This document shows, piece by piece, positions 1-8,444 of a DNA stretch of 64,000 bases. The position numbers and the translations under genes are program-made. The stretch spans positions 944,501-1,008,500 of the forward strand of contig JACEUQ010000002.1 in assembly GCA_024998815.1 (NCBI GenBank). The letters run 5' to 3'. Below the pieces are notes generated by a model. It made no database searches and was not told the origin of the DNA. It worked only from the letters and a program-made list of their open reading frames with translations. Each line of letters opens with the position of its first letter. Positions within the stretch are counted from its first letter, which is position 1. The stretch comes from Opitutus sp. GTDB lineage: Bacteria > Verrucomicrobiota > Verrucomicrobiia > Opitutales > Opitutaceae.

Positions 1-201
1 AACCTGCATTGGCCGATAAAATCCCCCTCCGCTTTTCGTGTTATTTTGTGTTTTTAGTGGGTAAACAATGAGGTGTGAGCTATCAGTTAAAAGCTCTTAG
101 CTCATAATTGATATCAATCCGTATTCCGCCTGCCGACTTCGTGCCCCTTCGCGCACTTCGCGGTTAAAAAATCAGAAGCGAGAGCCATGAGCCGAAAGCT
201 A

Positions 202-585
202 TTAGCTACCGATTTGACTTACCGCCCACGACACAATCACAGCTGCGGCACTCTCATAGCGCCGACAATCCGCCAGAGTAATCTCGGGCAAATCCGCCGG
301 GTAACGCGACCCGGTTGATAATTCTGCAAGCTCCATCACCTCATTTACCAAAAAAACGGCACCCGGTTGGCCGCCAATCACCAGTTGTAATAAATAGGCT
401 AAATCGTGAGTTCGAGGCGCTGATCCGTTCTGGGCAAAGAGCATTGCCTTAAGCGCTTTTTCAGCCGCTTGTTGAAAATTCCAAGCTGCCGACCGAGGGA
501 AACGCTCAACACCTAAGCGGCCATACTCCAAATCCTCAATGGCATACGCCAACCAAAGCGTAGGCTCCCTTGTATTATCCGGCAT
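202..585 (-). CDS. HEPN domain protein, putative HepT-like toxin
   Basis: A 127-residue helical protein of the HEPN type (Pfam HEPN, PF05168-like). The run WNFQQAAEKALKAML at about residues 35-49 and the THDL segment near 58-61 are typical of the family. HEPN proteins paired with a minimal nucleotidyltransferase (MNT) usually act as RNases held in check by the MNT partner. Only one histidine (H59) is present and I do not see the classical R-x4-6-H RNase motif, so catalytic activity is uncertain. It follows the MNT gene and overlaps it by 11 nt, which indicates one transcript. Family assignment is firm; the toxin role is inferred from the pairing. Confidence 0.8.
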   Translation of the reverse strand: MPDNTREPTLWLAYAIEDLEYGRLGVERFPRSAAWNFQQAAEKALKAMLFAQNGSAPRTHDLAYLLQLVIGGQPGAVFLVNEVMELAELSTGSRYPADLPEITLADCRRYESAAAVIVSWAVSQIGS

Positions 586-901
586 GGGGATAAAGCGTAA
601 TCCCTGTATCGGCTATCTCCCGGATTAACTGACTCTGGCGAGTCCTCCAATCACTCGCGCTGATGGGGACGACATCGACCGGAAAAGGCCGTGGCCATAA
701 CGCCCGGTGGATCGTTTTTACTCCGGCGCGCAGGTCTGCCCCCTCCGGCAATACCACCGCCAAGTCCACATCACTATCGACTTGCGATGCCCCCTTGGCA
801 CGCGAACCAAACAAAATGATCCGATCCACGGGAGTGGCCTCCGCGATGAGTTGGGCCACTTTCACCAGCTCGACCTGGGTAATGGATGGATAGGCAACCA
901 T
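575..901 (-). CDS. Minimal nucleotidyltransferase (MNT), putative antitoxin of HEPN
   Basis: A 108-residue minimal nucleotidyltransferase. The catalytic signature is visible as G32-S33 followed by D44-x-D46 (GSRAKG...DSDVDL). In characterised HEPN/MNT pairs the MNT modifies the HEPN toxin by adding AMP. It is the first gene of a two-gene operon and overlaps the downstream HEPN gene by 11 nt. Dispersed short repeats flank the pair on both sides, like most TA modules of this window. Confidence 0.85.
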   Translation of the reverse strand: MVAYPSITQVELVKVAQLIAEATPVDRIILFGSRAKGASQVDSDVDLAVVLPEGADLRAGVKTIHRALWPRPFPVDVVPISASDWRTRQSQLIREIADTGITLYPHAG

Positions 902-903
902 AA

Positions 904-1121
904 GTAACGGTTAAGTTTCTAATACCTTGAAGTCAATCCACGAAACACACGAATTACACGAAATAATAAAAAACCGATTTAACCACGAAGTACGCGAAGC
1001 TACACGAAGTAAATCATGAGCTATAAGCTATTAGCTCCCAGCTTCGGGCTCTTCGCGGTTAACCCGGATCAATCCCATTCTTCCGTGTATTCCGTGTGTT
1101 CCGTGGGCAAAAAATCATTGG
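904..1121. repeat. Dispersed short repeats
   Basis: No gene is seen. The stretch consists of CACGAA-type triads (three imperfect copies of about 9 nt), an AGCT heptad block near 1018-1045 and a CACGGAA-type triad around 1080-1105. These belong to the families that fill most intergenic DNA of the window. Confidence 0.7.
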
Positions 1122-1388
1122 CTACGACGCACACGCAACCGGATAACGCCCCACCACTGCATCATAGATCCAAATATCTTCGTCCAATGCGTCCCAACGT
1201 AACGCACGCCCCCCCACACGTAAACGCACTTGAACTAAATCTTCCGCTGCGGCATTGACTAAACGAGGGTAATAATGAATCGGAAAACTGTGCGTTGAGC
1301 CATCTAGCAAACGCAGAAAGACATGCCCATCACGAACCGTAACCTCGGTGGCAATCAACTCCGATTTATTTGAAGCGGTGGTATTCAT
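1122..1388 (-). CDS. DUF2442 domain protein
   Basis: An 88-residue protein of the DUF2442 type, recognisable by the pattern VRDGHVFLRLLDG near the N-terminus and RWDALDEDIWIYDAVVG near the C-terminus. DUF2442 genes usually follow a DUF4160 gene and such pairs are often treated as putative TA modules, without a proven mechanism. Here the upstream DUF4160 gene overlaps this start but carries a frameshift, so this may be an orphaned partner. A second, better preserved pair lies at 38133-38644. Confidence 0.75.
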   Translation of the reverse strand: MNTTASNKSELIATEVTVRDGHVFLRLLDGSTHSFPIHYYPRLVNAAAEDLVQVRLRVGGRALRWDALDEDIWIYDAVVGRYPVACAS

Positions 1389-1603
1389 TGTATTTATTTA
1401 GCAATAATGCCTGGTTCTCAAAAACCAAAAGGGTGATCTGATTAATTTCGTGTGGAGCGAACCCATAATTCCGAGCAAGTTGAAGTGGATCTAGCCAGAA
1501 CTTAGCCTCTAAATCGTCCCGCTCCACGTGAATGTGCGGCGGCTACGCCCTCGGCAGAGTAAAAGTGAAAACGATAGGCTCCGATTCTCAATACCGTGGG
1601 CAT
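1366..1603 (-). pseudogene. DUF4160 protein, frameshifted
   Basis: Reading leftward from the ATG at 1603 gives MPTVLRIGAYRFHFYSAEG, the usual DUF4160 start. After about 19 residues the frame is lost; the expected continuation PPHIHVERDDLEAKFWLDP appears in another frame, preceded by an in-frame stop, and runs to a TAA at 1366-1368 that overlaps the start of the DUF2442 gene. A one-base loss near 1545 would explain this. Either the gene is broken or the base call is wrong; the rest is well conserved, so the event is recent. Confidence 0.75.
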
Positions 1604-2288
1604 AACTCAGATTAGAACGACTAAGTACAAAAAATGCGTCTGCAAGTGTTTTTAAATTGCCCACGAAACACACGAAATGGCACGAAAAAAAACCATCAAT
1701 CCGCGGCATATTGGCCCACGGAACACACGGAATACACGGAAGAAAAAACTTTATTAAACCGTTTTTAAGCTCAACCGAATTGGCCAGGGACGGCCAACCT
1801 TACACCCAGTAGCGTTGTCCGTCCTCGGCAGATTTGGCCACAAAAAGCACAATAGGACACGAAAAAATCAGCCGCAGGCAAATACCGTCAAACGATTTAG
1901 CCGCAAAAAAGCGCAGAAGTCGCAAAACAAACCATCAATAAAGAGTAGCCGGCTTGGATCTTTTCAGTTACCCGATTCTTCCGTGTGTTCTGTGGGCAAT
2001 TATGAGCTGGGAGCTTTCAGCTATCAGCTCATATTGGATGTTGAATGTTGTCTCCGTTATCAGTGTCAATCAGTGCCCATTAGTGGTTAAAAACGGATCG
2101 ATCCGACTTTTCGAGTCATTTCGTGTGTTTCGTGGGCAACGCTGCCGTAAATCTGTCTTCGAACCACTTCGTGGTTAAACCGGATCGATCCATTTTTCCG
2201 AGTTATCTCGTATGCTTCGTGGTCAAAAATTTCGTGCTTTTCTTAGCCGCGGATTGACTCTGTTTGTCAACTGCTCAATTTAAGTTCT
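1604..2288. repeat. Dispersed short repeats, no gene
   Basis: About 690 bp without a credible gene. It is a patchwork of CACGAAA triads, CACGGAA triads (1715-1742), a GCCGCAAAA..GCGCAGAA..GTCGCAAAA triad (1898-1930), AGCT heptads (2001-2032) and TTTCGTGTNTTTCGTGGGCAA, the reverse complement of the CACGAAA family. The small reading frames here are by-products of the repeats. Confidence 0.7.
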
Positions 2289-2450
2289 ATGCGACCCACC
2301 ACCAAATTGACCAAAAAATCAAGTAAACGGGCCCCCCGCGCAATAAAGAAGAACCCCAAATTGAACTTTGGGGCTTTGGCTAAAACCGTTTCTGGGATGG
2401 TTCGCAGTGGCAAAGGCGATCTTTCTTCCCGTGAAGGCTTTAGCCTTTAA
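2289..2450 (+). CDS. Putative antitoxin of the PIN toxin
   Basis: A 53-residue lysine- and arginine-rich protein that starts MRPTTKLTKKSSKR and ends SGKGDLSSREGFSL before TAA at 2448-2450. No family is recognised from sequence. The assignment rests on position: it is directly upstream of a PIN gene in the same direction and overlaps its likely start. Its C-terminus resembles that of the gene at 29910-30083 (SGFAPKLRG..LLSTKEGFGE), which also precedes a PIN gene, so the two define one antitoxin type. Confidence 0.6.
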   Translation: MRPTTKLTKKSSKRAPRAIKKNPKLNFGALAKTVSGMVRSGKGDLSSREGFSL

Positions 2451-2859
2451 TTACTTGATAGACGCGGGCCCCTTGGTGGCCTTGCTCGACGGCTCTGATC
2501 ACTGGCACCGCTGGAGTTCCTCAACCCTCACTGCGCTGGATGAACCCCGGTTAGCCACAACCGAAACCGCACTGGCGGAAGCCTGTCACCTGCTGAGCTT
2601 CAGGCGATCTGCCGTCCAGGCGATCATCGAAATGGTGAGTGCCGGGGTGATGATTCCTATTCCAACCCTCGCCCAAGAGAGTCAACGGGTGGGGCAACTG
2701 CTAAAAAAATACCCACACATGGATATGGGTGACGCCACCCTGGTTGTATTATCGGAGCACTACCCCCGCGCTCGATTACTGACTATTGATCGCAGGGATT
2801 TCACAGTTTATCGCCGCAAGGATGGCACAGCCGTGCCCTGCATCATGCCCCCTATTTGA
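2431..2859 (+). CDS. PIN domain ribonuclease, VapC-like toxin
   Basis: PIN proteins are Mg-dependent RNases. The acidic residues expected for the fold are visible in LIDAGPLVALLD near the start, in ALAEAC, in HMDMGDATLVVL and in TIDRRDFTVYR. I chose the GTG at 2431 as start, giving 142 residues and a 20-nt overlap with the antitoxin gene; an upstream TTG at 2368 would add an unrelated 21-residue N-terminus translated from inside the antitoxin gene. A related PIN protein is encoded at 29492-29917. Confidence 0.8.
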   Translation: MKALAFNYLIDAGPLVALLDGSDHWHRWSSSTLTALDEPRLATTETALAEACHLLSFRRSAVQAIIEMVSAGVMIPIPTLAQESQRVGQLLKKYPHMDMGDATLVVLSEHYPRARLLTIDRRDFTVYRRKDGTAVPCIMPPI

Positions 2860-2898
2860 CCATTGTAGCGCCCGGCTGGCTAATACCCTAACTATATA

Positions 2899-4705
2899 GA
2901 GCCTGTCCCGAAAGCATAAAAACCTAGCAGTGAACTATTAGCATAAGTTTAATGATGCCTAAAGAGGGGTAATTCCCTGGTTTTGGTCAAAAAAAAGCCG
3001 CTATAATCGGCCATGAAGTCAAAACCCGTATCCGCCACCTCGGCCATTGCCCTGCAACGCTGGTTGCGTCCGGCGCTAACGCCAGTCGGTGCCAATAAAG
3101 ATTACGCCGAGTTTCGCCAGCAATTGGAAGGACTCGACGCGTTGTTGCGTGGCAGCCACTTGGAGACGATGGCGATGGACTTTGCCAAGGCGGGGGCAGG
3201 CCAAGCCAGTGTCGCACAACTACGCCAGCGTATGGAGTTTGCGCTCAAAGCGTTACGCTTTGAAGTGTTGCGGGTGCATTTGGGCAACATATCCTTTCGC
3301 GAGCTTTCCCGTAGCATTGCCTCAAGTGATTTACTGGCGGATTTTTGCGGTGTTCGCACGCTTGAGGGAATCAAGGGGGCGTCCAAAAGTGTGCTGGAGC
3401 GGGCCTCGAAGTTTTTCACCGCCGAACAGGTGCGCTGGATGGGGCAAGTGTTGGTGGAGATGTGCGGCGAGAAGGATCGCGCCACTGAACTCGGGTTGAG
3501 CGCGCCGCTGGACATGGATGTTTGCCTCATCGACGGCACGTGCTTGGAGACCAACATCCACTTCCCGGTGGACTGGGTGCTGTTGCGTGATGTGTCCAAG
3601 ACTTTGCTCAAGGCCATGATTTTAATCCGCCGCGCTGGACTGCTCCACCGTATGCCTGAAGAGCCGGAGTGCTTTGCCAAGCAGATGAACAAGTTGTGCA
3701 TGTCAATGACCCACGCAGGCCGCCGCAACGACGCCAAGCGCGCGCGTAAACAGATCCTGCGCAAGATGAAGACGCTGTTACGCACGATCGGAGAACATGC
3801 CCGCCGCCACCGCGACCTGTTGGCGCAGAAGTATAGCCAAACCCATTACAGCCAACGCCAAACCAAGCGGATAACCACCCGCATCGACGCTATGCTCGGC
3901 CAACTGCCCGCCGTCATCAAGCAGGCCCACGAGCGCATCATCGGCGGACGCCCGGTGCCCAACGACCAAAAGATCCTCAGCGTGCATGAACTTGATGTGA
4001 ACGTACTGGTTCGCGGCAAAGCAGGGAGCCAAGTCGAGTTTGGCAACTCGTTGCTGTTGAGCGAGGCGCTCTCCGGTTTAATCACCGACTGGCAACTCTA
4101 CCAGGGCGCGGCTCCGGCAGAATGGTGCCAACTCGAGGAAAGCCTGGCGCGGCAGAACCGCTTTGACCTGAGTGCGCCGATTAGCGCGGTCGGCACCGAC
4201 CGCGGCTTCGCCACCAAAAAAACTTCCGCAATGCTCAAGCAACAAGACGTTTACGATGCGGTATGCCCGCGTGATCCGCACGCGCTCAAGGAGCGTTTGA
4301 GCGAAAAACGCTTCGCCCAATTGCAGCGGCGCCGTTCGGCGACCGAAGCGCGCATTGCGATCCTCAAACAACGCCTCGGCGGACGCTTGCGCTGTAAAGG
4401 GTTTGCCAACCGCTACCGTTCGGTGGGTTGGAGTGTACTCGGTCACAACCTCTGGCTGGTGTCACGAATCCTTGCCGAGGAAATAACACTTCCGCTGGCC
4501 GCTTAATTCAATTTTCCGGCAAAAATGTGAATAACCCTGGGGCTCGCCCCGGCTTTGCCGTACCTTACTACCGCGCTTGGGGGCGGGAAAAATCGATTCG
4601 GGCCGCCGTTTAACGTCGCTGGGGTGATTCGTGCCACCTCGTTCGCCCGCAATCCCAATGGACCTCTGCGCACTTTTTAAAAATCCGGAAATTTGGGACA
4701 GGCTC
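2899..4705 (+). mobile_element. Insertion sequence IS-a, copy 1
   Basis: A 1,807-bp element with inverted ends GAGCCTGTCCC / GGGACAGGCTC. The flanks share TATATA (2893-2898 and 4706-4711), the probable target duplication. It carries one transposase gene. An identical-length copy lies inverted at 12998-14804 with a different 7-bp duplication, which confirms the borders. The near identity of the two copies points to recent activity. Confidence 0.9.
3013..4506 (+). CDS. IS-a transposase (DDE type, ISNCY/ISDol1-like)
   Basis: A 497-residue transposase. The segment CLIDGTCLETNIHFPVDWVLL near residues 175-195 resembles the first catalytic-aspartate region of ISDol1-like transposases (D-x-T-x-x-ETNIH-P). 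The C-terminal part includes GTDRGFATKKT and ends ILAEEITLPLAA. The start ATG at 3013 lies 114 bp inside the element. The protein is identical to that of the copy at 13197-14690. Family assignment is from memory and only moderately sure; that it is a transposase is certain from the IS structure. Confidence 0.85.
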   Translation: MKSKPVSATSAIALQRWLRPALTPVGANKDYAEFRQQLEGLDALLRGSHLETMAMDFAKAGAGQASVAQLRQRMEFALKALRFEVLRVHLGNISFRELSRSIASSDLLADFCGVRTLEGIKGASKSVLERASKFFTAEQVRWMGQVLVEMCGEKDRATELGLSAPLDMDVCLIDGTCLETNIHFPVDWVLLRDVSKTLLKAMILIRRAGLLHRMPEEPECFAKQMNKLCMSMTHAGRRNDAKRARKQILRKMKTLLRTIGEHARRHRDLLAQKYSQTHYSQRQTKRITTRIDAMLGQLPAVIKQAHERIIGGRPVPNDQKILSVHELDVNVLVRGKAGSQVEFGNSLLLSEALSGLITDWQLYQGAAPAEWCQLEESLARQNRFDLSAPISAVGTDRGFATKKTSAMLKQQDVYDAVCPRDPHALKERLSEKRFAQLQRRRSATEARIAILKQRLGGRLRCKGFANRYRSVGWSVLGHNLWLVSRILAEEITLPLAA

Positions 4706-4711
4706 TATATA

Positions 4712-5009
4712 GCCGCAAAAAAGCGCATAAGTCGCATAATTAAACCCAATCCGGTTTAACCACGAAACACACGAATTACACGAAATGATAACAGTAGCGA
4801 GTAATGAGTAGCGGGTAGCGAGTAGGCCGATCCAAACTTTCCCATCTGCTGATTCTTTCGTGTCGTTCGTGCTTATCGTGGTTAGAACGGGTTGGCTGAT
4901 TATGTTCGACTAATCGCTACTCACTACCCGCTACTCGCTACTGATTTACTCTTCCGTGTCATTTCGTGTTTTTCGTGGGAAAAAAAGATCGTTTCGGCTC
5001 CAACTTAAA
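4712..5009. repeat. Dispersed short repeats
   Basis: Holds a GCCGCAAAA-type triad immediately after the IS (4713-4740), CACGAAA triads, and two blocks of an AGTAGCGAGTAGCGGGTAG-like repeat (4795-4825 and, inverted, 4910-4945). No gene is seen. Confidence 0.65.
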
Positions 5010-5933
5010 CTATCGACTTAGACTGGCCCCCAGCGGCATATGCGCGACTAAAGCGGTTAATATAGCTTGAAACGTCTGATCAGCCTCCCACTCCCCCACC
5101 GGACGATTGGACGAAATACGCAGAAAATACTGCTCCCCTGTCCCTCGCCAATAATGGTGGATGTTATCCAACAAATACCCCGTCGTCTTGCCGGTACCAT
5201 ACCGGGAATAATCCAACGGCTCACCATTCAACAAGTGCCAATAGACTACATGAATCGTCTCCCCATTCGCATGAAACACACGCGATTCCCCCAGCCAGGT
5301 GATCGAGCTATGAGCTTTGAGCTGTGAGCTACTAGCTTTGAGCTTTGAGCTGTGAGCTACTAGCTGTGAGCTCTTAGCTTCTAGCTCCAAGCTCTTAGCT
5401 TCTAGCTCCAAGCTCTTAGCTCCAAGCTCCAAGCTCCCAGCTCCAAGCTCCAAGCTCCCAGCTCCAAGCTCCAAGCTCCCAGCTCCAAGCTCCAAGCTCC
5501 CAGCTCCTAGCTCATCGCTCCCTGCTCCCAGCTCAAAAGCTCGCTTGGGGAGCTTCGGCTCCATCTTCCAACCGCTGCTGACCCAACAGTTGTCGGGGGC
5601 ATGGGTGCCAAGATCCATAAAATGGCGCTGACGATCCTGCCAGTAGGCCAGATAGACCGTGAACTGCACCGCACCCCGCCGGTATTCACGGTAGCGATAA
5701 TCACTAAAACCCAACCCCTCGGCAATTGCCTTACTCACCGACTCGGTGCCGGCGATTTCCAGGTCTTTAATCGCGACGCCGACAAGCGACGCAGGGATCA
5801 CCTCCGGGGCGAGTTTATCGGCACTGGGCGCGCGGCCTAGGCTAAATAAAAACTGCGAGGCCATGCCGATCACAAGCAGGCTGAGCAAGCCGCCGAAGAT
5901 CCAATACGGTTTACGAGATAAATTGTGTGCCAA
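5010..5933 (-). CDS. EpsI-type exosortase-associated protein with AGCT-repeat insert
   Basis: A 307-residue protein with one N-terminal membrane segment (about residues 11-31) followed by an EpsI/DUF3485-like domain; GWKMEP and VVYWHLLNGE match the family pattern. EpsI domains accompany exosortases in extracellular polysaccharide export and protein sorting. Residues about 133-210 are a foreign-looking run of 7-residue repeats (ELGAGSL, ELEAKSL, KLKASSS) encoded by a DNA repeat of period 7 (AGCTNNN), splitting the EpsI domain in two without breaking the frame. No exosortase gene is in the window. It lies at the downstream end of the polysaccharide cluster. Confidence 0.75.
   Translation of the reverse strand: MAHNLSRKPYWIFGGLLSLLVIGMASQFLFSLGRAPSADKLAPEVIPASLVGVAIKDLEIAGTESVSKAIAEGLGFSDYRYREYRRGAVQFTVYLAYWQDRQRHFMDLGTHAPDNCWVSSGWKMEPKLPKRAFELGAGSDELGAGSLELGAGSLELGAGSLELGAGSLELGAKSLELEAKSLELEAKSSQLVAHSSKLKASSSQLKAHSSITWLGESRVFHANGETIHVVYWHLLNGEPLDYSRYGTGKTTGYLLDNIHHYWRGTGEQYFLRISSNRPVGEWEADQTFQAILTALVAHMPLGASLSR
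5305..5540. repeat. In-gene AGCT heptanucleotide repeat
   Basis: About 33 copies of AGCTNNN in tandem, period 7 nt, inside the EpsI-like gene. Three units make 21 nt, hence a 7-residue peptide period and no frame disruption. Because AGCT is self-complementary both strands read alike. Confidence 0.9.
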
Positions 5934-5953
5934 GCGGATGTTTAGGAGTTAGC

Positions 5954-6235
5954 TTAGATTGAATAAAACGGGGCTAGCGTCGGCAATCGACCACCGCCCC
6001 AGACCCACACGGTATCGGTCTCAACGCAGTAATAAATGGCAAACGGAAATCGACGCACCAAAAGCCTATGAAATCCAGCCACCACGCGGTGGATGCCTGC
6101 ATGGATGACCAGCGAGTCAATTTCCGCGTAAGCCGAATCCAAAAAATAATCACCCAACCCGACACCTTGGATTTCGTAAAAACGGAATCCGTCAACCAAG
6201 TCTTGTTTGGCCTGGCCTAAAATGGTCAGCTTCAT
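5954..6235 (-). CDS. ParE/RelE-type toxin
   Basis: A 93-residue toxin of the RelE/ParE superfamily, starting MKLTILGQAKQDLVDGFRFYE; the segments GLGDYFLDS and RVVAGFHRLLVRRFPFAIYY are typical. ParE toxins poison gyrase and RelE toxins cleave mRNA; the sequence does not decide which. The ATG at 6235 overlaps the antitoxin stop (ATGA), so I prefer it to the upstream frame start at 6259. A paralogue is at 30317-30631. Confidence 0.85.
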   Translation of the reverse strand: MKLTILGQAKQDLVDGFRFYEIQGVGLGDYFLDSAYAEIDSLVIHAGIHRVVAGFHRLLVRRFPFAIYYCVETDTVWVWGGGRLPTLAPFYSI

Positions 6236-6456
6236 GACCGCACGCGGCGGCGAATGCATTCCTTCGCCTCAGCCCAATCGGTAAATTGAGCTTTGCCTTG
6301 GGCCACAGCCTGTTGACGAGCCTCCAACAATTCAAGGTGCCATGCCGGTACCGGTAATTGTTCCTCGTCCTTTGCTAAACTGTCCCAGATACGTTCCATC
6401 GTGCCCAGTTTCTGCGCAACAGACATACGGCTAAGCGGGAGGGTGACAGTGGCCAT
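6232..6456 (-). CDS. Addiction module antitoxin
   Basis: A 74-residue protein beginning MATVTLPLSRMSVAQKLGTM and containing MERIWDSLAKD and PVPAWHLELLEARQ, the pattern of the short addiction-module components that pair with ParE toxins. Its stop overlaps the toxin start by 4 nt. A homologue with the same layout (PSPAWHAVELKKRK) is at 30621-30845. Confidence 0.85.
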   Translation of the reverse strand: MATVTLPLSRMSVAQKLGTMERIWDSLAKDEEQLPVPAWHLELLEARQQAVAQGKAQFTDWAEAKECIRRRVRS

Positions 6457-6483
6457 GAGGCGAGTGAAACGGTGGACGCACAC

Positions 6484-8117
6484 TGGTCAAGCGCTAGCAG
6501 CACGATTTAAGGTAAAATTGTGTGTCGCCCACAAAAGCGCCAGTCGACACAAAAACAAATTCGCACCGGGCAAATACCGTAAGCCCATTTAGCCGCAAAA
6601 AGGCGCAGAAGTCGCAAAGTTTACAATCAAAGGAGCGCAGGTTGAATCAATCGGTCATATCCTCTAATTCTTCTGTGTATTCCGTGTGTTCCGTGGGCAA
6701 TAATCAGCTAGGAGCTAACAGCTAAAAGCTCATACGTGAGCGTTGAGTGTTCAATGTTGGATGGTGAACGTTGCTTCCGCCATCAGAGTGAATCAGTGCC
6801 CATAAGTGGTTAACCCGGATCGATCAGCCGTTCGTGTCATTTCGTGCTTTTCGTGGGCAAAAACTAGCAATCTTTGGCCACAAAAAACACAAGAGGACAC
6901 AAAAAATACATTCAGAACCGTAAGCCCATTTAGCCGCAAAAAGGCGCAGAAGTCGCAAAGTTTACAATCAAAGGAGCGCAGGTTGAATCAATCGGTCATA
7001 TCCTCTAATTCTTCTGTGTATTCCGTGTGTTCCGTGGGCAATAATCAGCTAGGAGCTAACAGCTAAAAGCTCATACGTGAGCGTTGAATGTTCAATGTTG
7101 GATGTTGAATGTTGTTCCGTAATGAGTGATGATCAGTGCCCATAAGTGGTTAACCCGGATCGATCAGCCGTTCGTGTCATTTCGTGCTTTTCGTGGGCAA
7201 AAACTAGCAATCTTTGGCCACAAAAAACACAAGAGGACACAAAAAATACATTCAGAACCGGATACCATTTAGCCGCAAAAAAGCGCAAAAGTCACAAAAT
7301 ATACAATCAGAGGCGAGTAGTCGGCTTACACTTCAACTTGCTACTTCAACGACACCTGCAGCAGGTGGTTTTCGTGTCCTTTCGTTCTTTTCGTGGGCAA
7401 TTATGAGCTGGGAGCTATCAGCTTTAAGCTCCTATACCATTTCGCCGGGTAAAACATGACCCCTTCTTACTTCCCCTCGGCAGATTTGGCCACAAAAAGC
7501 ACAAGAGGACACGAAAAAATCAGCCGCGGGCAAATACCGTCAAACGATTTAGCCGCAAAAAAGCGCAGAAGTCACAAAATATACAATCAGAGGCGAGTAG
7601 TCGGCTTCAACTTCAACTTGCTACTTCAACGCCACCTGCAGCAGGTGGTTTTCGTGTCATTTCGTGCTTTTCGTGGGCAATTATGAGCTGGGAGCTATCA
7701 GCTTTAAGCTCCTATACCATTTCGCCGGGTAAAACATGACCCCTTCTTACTTCCCCTCGGCAGATTTGGCCACAAAAAGCACAAGAGGACACAAAAATAA
7801 ATTCATCTTCGGGCAAATACCGTAAACCTATTTAGCCGCAAAAAAACGCATAAGTCGCATAATCAAAACCAAGCCATTTTCAACCACGAAGTACACGAAT
7901 ACTCACGAAGTATAAACCGCAACCACTCGATCTCTCCTCCGTGCTTAAACTTTCCTTCTTAAACGGGCGCGTAGCACCTCGCTCCTTCGCGGTTAATGGG
8001 GATCGATCCGTATGAGTGATAATCAGTGTCCATCAGTGGTTAAACAGGATCGTCCTGATTTTCGTGTAGTTCGTGTGTTTCGTGGTTAACAATGCAGTGG
8101 TTTTATTAAACTATAAT
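6484..8117. repeat. Repeat field with tandem duplications
   Basis: About 1.6 kb without genes. A segment of roughly 340 bp is tandemly duplicated (about 6577-6916 and 6917-7258): each copy holds a GCCGCAAAA triad, a CACGGAA-like triad on the reverse strand, an AGCT heptad block and a TTGAATGTTCAATGTTGGATG block. A second duplicated segment with the words CTGCAGCAGGTGG and GGGTAAAACATGACCCCTTC lies at about 7300-7480 and 7560-7770. The short reading frames are repeat by-products. Confidence 0.75.
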
Positions 8118-8435
8118 TTAAACAGGCCAGTCATAACCGGAAAATAAATCCGGATAATGAAGTTCCAAAAAGGCTTTGATCTCCGCCCGGAACCGCTCCG
8201 GACGGTACTTTTCCGCATTGGCCCGACACCTCGCCGCCGAAAAGGGTTTAAGCTCCGAGCTCCCAGCTCCCAGCTCATAGCTCATAGCTTCCCGTTCAAA
8301 ACGTTGCACCGCCTCAGCCAATGATTCCGGGGTCTGCTCATCGAAAAACAAACCGGTTTGCCCCTCGATCACCGTTTCCAGCGCCCCACCCGCCCGGAAT
8401 GCAATCACCGGCTTGCCGGATGCCTGGGCCTCCAC
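8118..8435 (-). pseudogene. Glycosyltransferase family 4, C-terminal remnant
   Basis: About 105 residues matching the end of a GT4 transferase: VEAQASGKPVIAFRAGGALE is the acceptor side of the nucleotide-binding region, followed by TGLFFDEQTPESLAEAV. The N-terminal two thirds are missing. The remnant follows the stop of the next glycosyltransferase gene and is in the same frame. It also carries a short AGCT insert (YELGAGSSEL). It is most likely non-functional. Confidence 0.75.
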
Positions 8436-8444
8436 GGCAGTTTT

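Noticed and set aside
1815-2178. Small + strand frames with words such as NRKKAQKSQ
   Set aside because: They are translations of the GCCGCAAAA and CACGAAA repeats and recur wherever those repeats occur.
2368-2430. N-terminal extension of the PIN gene from TTG at 2368
   Set aside because: The extension lies inside the antitoxin gene in another frame and does not resemble PIN N-termini; the GTG at 2431 fits better.
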